The position numbers and the translations under genes were made by a program. Of a stretch of DNA of 5,428 bases, positions 1 to 5,428 are shown in pieces (position 1 is the stretch's first letter; each line of letters begins with the position of its first letter). A model generated the notes under the pieces. The model was not told the origin of the DNA, searched no databases, and saw only the letters and a program-made list of their open reading frames with translations. Source of the DNA: Pedobacter sp. (lineage in GTDB: Bacteria > Bacteroidota > Bacteroidia > Sphingobacteriales > Sphingobacteriaceae). The stretch covers positions 1-5,428 of the forward strand of contig JAQBOT010000247.1 of NCBI GenBank assembly GCA_028287885.1, given 5' to 3'.

Positions 1-788
1 ACAATGCGATCTGCACCATGCTTGGTACGGGTAAATACAAGCGCCGTCTCAATCGTTTTATCTTTAAGAATGTGGATCAAAAGATCTTTTTTCTTATTCT
101 TCTCTACGTAATAAATCGACTGTTCAATTTTCTCTGCTGTAGAGGAAACCGGGGTCACTTCTACTTTAGTTGGATTAGTAAGGATGGTATTAGCCAGCTT
201 CTGAATTTCATCCGGCATAGTTGCCGAGAAGAAAAGCGTCTGTCTTTTTGTAGGAAGTTTCGCAATGACTTTTTTAACGTCATGTATGAAACCCATATCC
301 AGCATTCTGTCTGCTTCATCCAATACGAAGATCTCGATGTCACGCAGGTTTACAAATCCCTGGTTCATTAAGTCTAATAGTCTGCCTGGAGTTGCAACAA
401 GGATATCTACGCCGCGGTGTAAGGCGTCGGTTTGTCCTTTCTGACCAACTCCGCCGAAGATCACTAAGTGGCGTAAAGGCAGGTTGCGTCCATAAGCCTT
501 AAAGCTTTCTTCAATTTGAATGGCAAGCTCACGTGTAGGAGTTAACACCAATGCACGGATGGGAACTTTAGGGCCCTTCGCATTTGCATGTGGGTTATGT
601 AACAATTGCAGCATTGGGATAGCAAACGCAGCAGTTTTACCTGTTCCGGTTTGTGCACATCCTAAAAGATCTTTACTTTTTAATATGGTTGGAATTGATT
701 GTTCTTGTATTGGGGTAGGTTGAGTGTAACCTTCAGTTTCAAGCGCTTTTAAAATAGGCTCAATCAGGTTTAGTTCTTGAAATAACAA
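1..788 (-). CDS. rhlE: DEAD-box RNA helicase, RhlE type (partial, C-terminus beyond left edge)
   Basis: ATP-dependent RNA helicase of superfamily 2. Members unwind short RNA duplexes in ribosome assembly, RNA decay or cold adaptation. The visible 262 codons hold the whole first RecA-like domain and the beginning of the second. Motifs seen, numbered from the TTG start: Q motif ([11 protein letters not shown], 20-30), motif I AQTGTGKT (45-52), Ia PTRELA (84-89), GG (112-113), Ib TPGR (133-136), II DEAD (157-160), III SAT (188-190) and a motif IV-like ALVFTRTK (249-256). Motifs V and VI and any basic tail are outside the window. The start is set at TTG 788-786 because it gives [13 protein letters not shown], the N-terminus expected for this family. 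There is an in-frame TAA at 803-801, and the first in-frame ATG (residue 59) lies beyond motif I. No ATG occurs on this strand between 789 and 900. The gene is divergent from parE and has its own promoter. The RhlE subtype is from resemblance; other DEAD-box subfamilies remain possible because the C-terminus is unseen. Confidence 0.93.
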   Translation of the reverse strand, partial: MLFQELNLIEPILKALETEGYTQPTPIQEQSIPTILKSKDLLGCAQTGTGKTAAFAIPMLQLLHNPHANAKGPKVPIRALVLTPTRELAIQIEESFKAYGRNLPLRHLVIFGGVGQKGQTDALHRGVDILVATPGRLLDLMNQGFVNLRDIEIFVLDEADRMLDMGFIHDVKKVIAKLPTKRQTLFFSATMPDEIQKLANTILTNPTKVEVTPVSSTAEKIEQSIYYVEKNKKKDLLIHILKDKTIETALVFTRTKHGADRI

Positions 789-816
789 TGTATGTGATTT
801 TTAATGTAAAATATGA

Positions 817-840
817 TGAAACACTAGAATTTATGTTTCA
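817..840 (-). promoter_or_regulatory. Inverted repeat at the predicted 5' end of the helicase leader
   Basis: TGAAACA (817-823) and TGTTTCA (834-840) are perfect 7-bp inverted arms around a 10-nt spacer. In the helicase transcript the first arm would begin at, or within a few bases of, the predicted transcription start. It could be a 5'-terminal stem-loop of the mRNA, or an operator overlapping the start site with 17-bp centre spacing. The stem has few GC pairs, so a chance occurrence in this AT-rich stretch is possible. Confidence 0.4.
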
Positions 841-844
841 GCTG

Positions 845-873
845 CAAAGGTACGCAATAGTTTCGGCTTTCAA
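845..873 (-). promoter_or_regulatory. Bacteroidota-type promoter for the DEAD-box helicase gene
   Basis: Read on the minus strand, TTG (873-871) is followed after 18 nt by TACCTTTG (852-845). This is an exact match to the Bacteroidota primary-sigma -33/-7 consensus TTG-N17-23-TAnnTTTG. Transcription should begin a few bases downstream, near 838-841, leaving a leader of about 50 nt before the TTG start at 788. The match is direct; the start point is inferred from the usual spacing. Confidence 0.75.
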
Positions 874-934
874 TAATCCGCTAACGTTGTGAGCTACAGG
901 ATGGAGGAATTGTTAATATGTTGACACTTTATTG

Positions 935-964
935 TTGATAGGCATGCTAATTCAGTTAAATTTG
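935..964 (+). promoter_or_regulatory. Bacteroidota-type promoter for parE
   Basis: TTG (935-937) is followed after 19 nt by TAAATTTG (957-964), an exact match to the TAnnTTTG -7 element of the Bacteroidota primary sigma factor. Transcription would begin near 968-971, which puts the parE ATG at 986 only about 15-18 nt into the message. The element lies inside the region that a longer parE reading frame (from TTG 932) would translate, so it argues for the ATG start. A TTGACA at 921-926 resembles a proteobacterial -35 box but has no good -10 partner. Confidence 0.65.
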
Positions 965-985
965 CAGTTCTACACACAAAACATC

Positions 986-2899
986 ATGGCTGAACCGAAT
1001 TATAACGAAGATAGCATACGCTCTCTCGACTGGAAAGAACACATCAGACTGCGCCCGGGTATGTATATCGGGAAGCTTGGCGATGGTTCTGCACAGGATG
1101 ATGGAATCTATGTATTGCTTAAAGAGATCTTCGACAATTCGATAGATGAGTTTGTGATGGGCTCAGGCCGCACCATAGATATTTCGGTTTCTGAGCATAA
1201 AGTCAATATTCGCGATTACGGCCGTGGTATTCCTTTGGGAAAAGTAATCGACTGTGTGTCTAAGATTAACACAGGCGGTAAGTACGATAGTAACGCATTC
1301 CAGAAATCTGTAGGTTTAAATGGTGTCGGTACCAAGGCCGTAAATGCACTTTCAACCAGCTTTGTTGTACAATCCTATCGGGATGGCAAAACCAAGAAAG
1401 TAGAATTTTCAAGAGGAGAGATCGTTGTAGATCATCCAATCATAGATACAACGCAGAGAAATGGTACGGCCATCACTTTTTACCCCGATGAAAGCATTTT
1501 CAGAAACTACCACTACATATCAGAGTTTGTAGAAAGTATGATCTGGAACTATGTGTTCCTGAACACCGGACTAATTGTAAACTATAACGGTCAAAAGTTC
1601 TTCTCTGAACGCGGCTTGTACGATTTGCTTCACAAAGTTGCCGATGTAGAAAATATCCGTTACCCAATCATTCACTTGAAGGGCCACGATATCGAGATTG
1701 CAATGACCCACGGGCAACAATACGGTGAAGATTACCATTCCTTTGTTAACGGACAGCACACAACTCAGGGTGGTACGCACCAAGCTGCTTTTCGCGAAGC
1801 CGTTGTTAAAACAATCAGGGAATTCTATAAAAAGGAATACGAAGCTTCAGATATCCGCGCATCCATTATTGCTGCGGTTTCCATCCGTGTTCAGGAGCCT
1901 GTATTTGAATCGCAGACGAAAACCAAACTCGGTTCCCAAAATATGGGACCAGAAGGCCCGTCTGTTAGAACCTTCATCAACGATTTTTTAAAGAAAGAAT
2001 TAGACGACTACCTGCATAAACACAGTGATGTTGCGGACGCTTTACTAAAGCGGATTCTACAGTCCGAAAGAGAGCGGAAAGACATAGCAGGCATTAAGAA
2101 GCTTGCCAATGACCGCGCCAAGAAGGCATCGCTCCATAACAAAAAACTGCGGGATTGCAAGGTGCATTTCAACAGTACCCATGATAAAAGGTACGAAACA
2201 ACCTTATTTATCACCGAGGGTGATTCGGCCTCAGGTTCGATCACCAAGTCCAGGGATGTGGATTGTCAGGCTGTGTTTAGCTTAAAAGGCAAGCCCCTGA
2301 ACTGTTATGAACTAACGAAAAAGGTTGTTTACGAAAATGAGGAGTTCAACCTCTTGCAACACGCCTTGAATATAGAAGATGGGCTTGATGGCTTACATTA
2401 CAACAACATCGTAATTGCTACGGATGCTGATGTGGATGGTATGCACATCCGCCTGCTTATGATGACCTTCTTCCTGCAGTTCTTTCCAGATCTGGTAAGG
2501 GCAGGACACGTATACATATTGCAAACGCCTTTGTTCCGTGTGCGCAATAAGAAAGAAACTATATACTGTTACAGCGACGAGGAACGTAAAAAGGCAATAG
2601 AGAAGTTGGGAAGCAAACCCGAGATTACCCGCTTTAAGGGTCTAGGAGAGATTTCTCCGGATGAGTTTGGCTTGTTCATTGGCAAGGACATTCGTCTTGA
2701 TCCTGTTATCCTAAAAGACCAAACGATAAAGAGTTTGCTCGAATATTATATGGGCAAGAATACGCCAGACAGACAAAAGCACATTATCAGCAATCTAAGG
2801 ATTGAAAAGGATACGGTCGAAGCACTGCTATCTGCAGATCTGGATGCTGCTACCGCGGCGCTATCAGAAGATATCGTTGAAATTGCAGTCTCCGCTTAG
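986..2899 (+). CDS. parE: DNA topoisomerase IV subunit B (ParE)
   Basis: ATPase/Toprim subunit of topoisomerase IV, which with ParC decatenates and relaxes the chromosome in the cytoplasm. The 637-residue protein is of normal length for the compact ParE/GyrB class. Residues 1-200 form the GHKL ATPase domain, with E47, N51 and E55 in [17 protein letters not shown] (77-83), and the glycine-rich [14 protein letters not shown] (110-123). The transducer domain follows, with a QTK loop (310-312, K312). The Toprim domain has EGDSA (411-415) and DADVDG (480-485), and is followed by KGLGE (551-555). It is called ParE rather than GyrB because of the N-terminal block [20 protein letters not shown] and the neighbouring [16 protein letters not shown]. 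Bacteroidota GyrB instead has an LEAVRKRPAMYIG-type N-terminus. The ATG at 986 is preferred over an in-frame TTG at 932 because the promoter lies between them and homologues begin here. No Shine-Dalgarno is seen, only an A-rich leader. All catalytic and metal-binding motifs are intact. parC is not in the window, and the gene is probably monocistronic because the next gene converges on it. Confidence 0.95.
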   Translation: MAEPNYNEDSIRSLDWKEHIRLRPGMYIGKLGDGSAQDDGIYVLLKEIFDNSIDEFVMGSGRTIDISVSEHKVNIRDYGRGIPLGKVIDCVSKINTGGKYDSNAFQKSVGLNGVGTKAVNALSTSFVVQSYRDGKTKKVEFSRGEIVVDHPIIDTTQRNGTAITFYPDESIFRNYHYISEFVESMIWNYVFLNTGLIVNYNGQKFFSERGLYDLLHKVADVENIRYPIIHLKGHDIEIAMTHGQQYGEDYHSFVNGQHTTQGGTHQAAFREAVVKTIREFYKKEYEASDIRASIIAAVSIRVQEPVFESQTKTKLGSQNMGPEGPSVRTFINDFLKKELDDYLHKHSDVADALLKRILQSERERKDIAGIKKLANDRAKKASLHNKKLRDCKVHFNSTHDKRYETTLFITEGDSASGSITKSRDVDCQAVFSLKGKPLNCYELTKKVVYENEEFNLLQHALNIEDGLDGLHYNNIVIATDADVDGMHIRLLMMTFFLQFFPDLVRAGHVYILQTPLFRVRNKKETIYCYSDEERKKAIEKLGSKPEITRFKGLGEISPDEFGLFIGKDIRLDPVILKDQTIKSLLEYYMGKNTPDRQKHIISNLRIEKDTVEALLSADLDAATAALSEDIVEIAVSA

Positions 2900-2910
2900 T
2901 CGGGGGCTGC
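2885..2910 (+). other. Hairpin enclosing the interlocked stop codons of parE and the YihY gene; possible transcript end signal
   Basis: The arms GCAGTCTCCG (2885-2894) and CGGGGGCTGC (2901-2910) pair over 10 bp with two G-U wobbles in the plus-strand RNA. The loop is CTTAGT (2895-2900), which contains the parE stop TAG (2897-2899) and the complement of the opposing TAA (2896-2898). In the minus-strand RNA the wobbles become A-C mismatches, so the structure is stronger in the parE message. No U-run follows on either side, so it is not a canonical intrinsic terminator. It may still stabilise the 3' end or slow polymerase where the two transcription units collide. Confidence 0.45.
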
Positions 2911-3870
2911 TACGGTTTCTGCCGGGTGTTGTGGCGGAAGCACGGATACCTCTTTCTCAATAACTATTGTTTTCAAATGTACCGCATAGTTTGCCGGCTG
3001 AATGCCGTTGTCAAATTTCTCTGCGTATACCTGAGTGAATTCTGCACCGAAATACAGTATAATCGACGTGTAGTAGATCCACAACAGAATAACAATGATT
3101 GACCCCGCTGCGCCGAATGCGGATGCAGGATCGCCCTTCTCGATGTAAACACCAATCAAGTACTTACCTAAACTAAAGAGCAAGGCCGTAAATAGCGCTC
3201 CAACTAAGGCACTCCGCCATTTTAGAATCACATCGGGCAACACTTTAAATATAATCGCAAAGATACCGGTGACAACCGCAAGGGTCAAGGCATTGGTAAG
3301 CACCAGAACAACAACCGCCGATACCTGCGGAATAAAATGTTCAAGCCTGTTCCCTAAACTTACTACTATGCTGTTGATGACCAGAGATACCAGTAACAAA
3401 AATCCCAAAGAAGCGATTAGAGAGAAAGAGAGCAATCGGTTTGTAAGCAACTTTAACCAACCCTTTTTTGGTACAGCTCTCACTTTCCAAATCAGGTTTA
3501 TGCTGTCCTGTATTTCTGTAAATATGGCTGTAGCACCTACAACTAGCGAGATAATACCGATCACCAGCGCAAAGGAGCTTTTGCCAGATAAACTTGCATT
3601 TGCTACAAAGTCCTGAATTTGCTTGGCCGCTTCAGCGCCAACAAATCCATTGATCTCAGAAAATAGTTTGTCTTGTGTAGCCGCACCGCCCCAAATGATG
3701 CTTGTCACGGATATTAATATAATTATCAAAGGCGTGATAGAAAAGATCGTGTAGTACGCAAGTGCAGCACTCAGCTTAGTTACACGGTCTTCTGAAAAGC
3801 CTTTTCCTGCTGCCAGGAAAAGCCTTCCCGTGATTTTAAAGAAACTTATTGTACGTTTAACCATGCTCAT
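2896..3870 (-). CDS. YihY/BrkB family inner-membrane protein
   Basis: Integral membrane protein of 324 residues in the YihY/virulence factor BrkB family, once misnamed ribonuclease BN. The molecular function is not established. Six hydrophobic segments are visible at about 36-60, 98-118, 146-170, 183-209, 219-243 and 254-277. Family signatures include [15 protein letters not shown] (34-48) near the first segment and the glycine-containing [18 protein letters not shown] (252-269) leading into [10 protein letters not shown] (274-283). A polar, proline-containing tail (about 290-324) follows the last segment. The gene starts 9 nt after the stop of the upstream TamL-like gene and is probably cotranscribed with it, which suggests a role in the envelope, although that is inference. 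Two ATGs are possible: 3870 and 3864 (residue 3). An AGCAGG at 3877-3872 is better spaced for the second. Its stop interlocks with that of the converging parE by 4 nt. Confidence 0.92.
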   Translation of the reverse strand: MSMVKRTISFFKITGRLFLAAGKGFSEDRVTKLSAALAYYTIFSITPLIIILISVTSIIWGGAATQDKLFSEINGFVGAEAAKQIQDFVANASLSGKSSFALVIGIISLVVGATAIFTEIQDSINLIWKVRAVPKKGWLKLLTNRLLSFSLIASLGFLLLVSLVINSIVVSLGNRLEHFIPQVSAVVVLVLTNALTLAVVTGIFAIIFKVLPDVILKWRSALVGALFTALLFSLGKYLIGVYIEKGDPASAFGAAGSIIVILLWIYYTSIILYFGAEFTQVYAEKFDNGIQPANYAVHLKTIVIEKEVSVLPPQHPAETVAAPD

Positions 3871-3879
3871 GCCTGCTGT

Positions 3880-5428
3880 TTAGAACGGATAACCAATTCC
3901 GATGTTGTAGATCAGGTTGTTGTTTCTCCAGGTTTTATTCCCAAAGTTAATTTGATCAAATACCCAGCGCTCACCAGGAGCAAGGTTTGGCCGACGCACT
4001 GGAAATGCAACATCCAGTCGGATAACAAAGATCTTGGCATCAGCACGAATACCTACACCTGTACCTACTGCCATCTCACTTAAAGCACGACTAAGCTTAA
4101 ATTCTGAACCTGGTCTCGGCGGTTCTGCCTTTGGATCTTCCTTCCTTAGCCAAACGTTTCCAGCGTCAACAAATAAGGCTCCGTTAACGATACTAAAAAG
4201 CTTAAAGCGTAGCTCTGTATTCAACATCATCTTGATATCGCCACCCTGATCAAAATATTGAGAATTAGGGTCAACCTGGAAGGTTCCTGGACCTAAAGAT
4301 CTAGCCGGAAACGCCCGGATGTCGTTACTACCGCCAGCAAAGAACTGCCTTACGAAGGGTAAGTTCGGGCTGTTTCCATAGGCATATCCATAGCCAAGAT
4401 TTAACCGGCTCGCCCAGGTTACATTTCTTGTAAGCTTAAAGTAATCTCTCAAATCTGTCTCTAATCGCACAAATTGCGTTAATGGAACCTTAAAGATTGT
4501 TTTGTCTCCGTTCGCATTTTTTGGAACAAACCGCCCCCAGACATTACCCGCAGTTTCAATGCTTCCATTGAAGTAGACATTGTTTCTGCGGTTTTCTTCC
4601 ATTTGGTTGGTATAGGTGTAATTGTAATTACTACCAATAAGAAATTGCTGTTGTAATGTACTCTTCAGGCCTGGAATAGAGTCAAAAAGCGCAATCTTTC
4701 TTGCAGAATCTATAACAGGTTGCACATAGTTAATCGAAATGGGATTAAATGTGTGTTCCTTACGTGCGTTCTCCTTCCAGTTGTATCCAAATTCTCCCTT
4801 AAAGGAATTTACGCTATACAAAGTGCCTCTTTTTAAAAGCTGATAAGATAAAGAAGCGATTGTCTTTGGAATGAAAGCTGTTGTCGTGCTAGGTTTATAA
4901 AAAGGAACCAGGAACTGGTTAAAAGTAAGCTTACCCTCTCCAGTTAACGAATAGGAGTTCAGGCCCTGCGACTGTCCGCTTACCTGTGTTTCAAAGCCGC
5001 CGCTTACACTAATATCCAATTGTTCGGCGCCATGAAACACATTTCTTGTCTTCTGCGTAACTTTGACCTCTGAACCTACAAAGTTGTTTGATTTGCGCGT
5101 TCCAGTTGCAGAAAATGAAAGTGAATTCGTCCTTAATGGAGTAAGAAATATATTCAAATTCAATTCATTGTTCTTAAAGCTATCTAAAGGTAAAAACTCT
5201 GCACGTACATCCTGAAACGCGCCAACATTTACCATTCTGTTCAGCGATTGGTTATGGTCTGTCCTGTTGTATAATTCTCCCTTTTTGAAGAACACCAGCC
5301 TGTCAAATAATGCGGGCTTAAAAGTCTTCCGATCATCGTAGATATTAAAATCATGGTACTCCAAAGGCTGCAAACGACGCAGAATGCTATCCCTACGAAT
5401 CCTATAATTTGGGTAAATGTTAACGTTC
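3880..5428 (-). CDS. tamL: Omp85-superfamily outer-membrane protein, TamL-like (partial, N-terminus beyond right edge)
   Basis: Outer-membrane beta-barrel protein of the BamA/TamA superfamily. It most resembles TamL, the Bacteroidota lipoprotein counterpart of TamA, which works with periplasm-spanning TamB in envelope assembly or lipid transport. The frame is open to the edge, so the visible 515 residues are the C-terminal part. A TTG at 5373 is not a credible start because the reading continues upstream as NVNIYPNYRIRRDSILRR. Residues about 39-78 look like the last POTRA domain (LFDRLVFFKKGELYNRTDHN, then SLNRMVNVGAF). The rest has the alternating pattern of a barrel. The loop-6 motif of Omp85 proteins appears as GGSNDIRAF (365-373), with Arg kept and Ala in place of the Gly of VRGF. 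FVDAGNVW (419-426) matches the conserved Omp85 strand motif, and the protein ends in NIGIGYPF with a terminal Phe typical of a BAM-recognised beta-signal. The signal peptide and lipobox expected of TamL cannot be seen, so BamA or another paralogue is not excluded. It lies directly upstream of the YihY gene. Confidence 0.85.
   Translation of the reverse strand, partial: NVNIYPNYRIRRDSILRRLQPLEYHDFNIYDDRKTFKPALFDRLVFFKKGELYNRTDHNQSLNRMVNVGAFQDVRAEFLPLDSFKNNELNLNIFLTPLRTNSLSFSATGTRKSNNFVGSEVKVTQKTRNVFHGAEQLDISVSGGFETQVSGQSQGLNSYSLTGEGKLTFNQFLVPFYKPSTTTAFIPKTIASLSYQLLKRGTLYSVNSFKGEFGYNWKENARKEHTFNPISINYVQPVIDSARKIALFDSIPGLKSTLQQQFLIGSNYNYTYTNQMEENRRNNVYFNGSIETAGNVWGRFVPKNANGDKTIFKVPLTQFVRLETDLRDYFKLTRNVTWASRLNLGYGYAYGNSPNLPFVRQFFAGGSNDIRAFPARSLGPGTFQVDPNSQYFDQGGDIKMMLNTELRFKLFSIVNGALFVDAGNVWLRKEDPKAEPPRPGSEFKLSRALSEMAVGTGVGIRADAKIFVIRLDVAFPVRRPNLAPGERWVFDQINFGNKTWRNNNLIYNIGIGYPF

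Noticed and set aside
18..371. Open frame of 117 codons on the plus strand opposite the helicase gene
   Set aside because: It is antisense to the conserved DEAD-box core, its product has no recognisable domain and is rich in Cys, Phe and Arg as expected of a shadow frame.
918..938. Six-codon mini-ORF (ATG at 918, TGA at 936-938) preceded by GGAGGA at 903-908, resembling a leader peptide upstream of parE
   Set aside because: The predicted parE transcript begins near 968-971, downstream of this ORF, and Bacteroidota rarely depend on Shine-Dalgarno sites. Without evidence of an upstream transcript it is most simply chance.
910..942. Imperfect direct repeat TTGTTAATA / TTGTTGATA, starts 22 bp apart, near the parE promoter
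   Set aside because: Only nine bases with one mismatch in AT-rich DNA; the second copy is largely explained by the -33 region. Too weak to call an operator.
932..985. Extended parE start at TTG 932, adding 18 residues
   Set aside because: The added stretch contains the -33 and -7 promoter elements, is hydrophobic and unlike ParE N-termini, and a good ATG lies at 986.
2829..2840. Short palindromes near the end of parE (ATCTGCAGAT and the overlapping CAGATCTG)
   Set aside because: They fall inside conserved-frame coding sequence, are short, and have no U-tract or position that would make them a terminator for the opposing operon.
3269..3616. Open frame of 115 codons on the plus strand opposite the YihY-family gene
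   Set aside because: It is antisense to a well-supported membrane-protein gene and has no recognisable domain, initiation signal or promoter of its own.

Overview
The window looks like ordinary chromosomal housekeeping DNA from a member of the Bacteroidota, most likely near Pedobacter/Sphingobacteriaceae. Three things point there. Two promoters match the Bacteroidota form (TTG about 18-19 bp upstream of TAnnTTTG). The starts mostly lack Shine-Dalgarno sequences. The proteins have Bacteroidota-type sequences: a ParE beginning with a [13 protein letters not shown] block and a TamL-like Omp85 protein. The genus is inferred from protein resemblance remembered from the families, not from a search.

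Layout from left to right. (1) Positions 1-788, minus strand: the N-terminal 262 codons of a DEAD-box RNA helicase of the RhlE type, running off the left edge. It appears to start with TTG. (2) Positions 789-985: a divergent intergenic region with one good promoter for each flanking gene and a 7-bp inverted repeat at the predicted 5' end of the helicase mRNA. (3) Positions 986-2899, plus strand: a complete topoisomerase IV subunit B (parE). (4) Positions 2896-3870, minus strand: a YihY/BrkB family inner-membrane protein. Its stop codon interlocks with that of parE, and both stops lie in the loop of a 10-bp hairpin. (5) Positions 3880-5428, minus strand: the C-terminal 515 residues of an Omp85-superfamily outer-membrane protein that resembles TamL. 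Its N-terminus lies beyond the right edge. It is 9 nt upstream of the YihY gene, so the two probably form an operon.

The genes serve RNA remodelling (helicase), chromosome decatenation (ParE) and the cell envelope (the TamL-like and YihY proteins). I see no mobile element, CRISPR array, tRNA, rRNA, toxin-antitoxin pair or defence system, and no gene that I could defend as a new system. The observations most worth a second look are small: the hairpin enclosing the two interlocked stop codons, the inverted repeat at the start of the helicase leader, and the TTG start.
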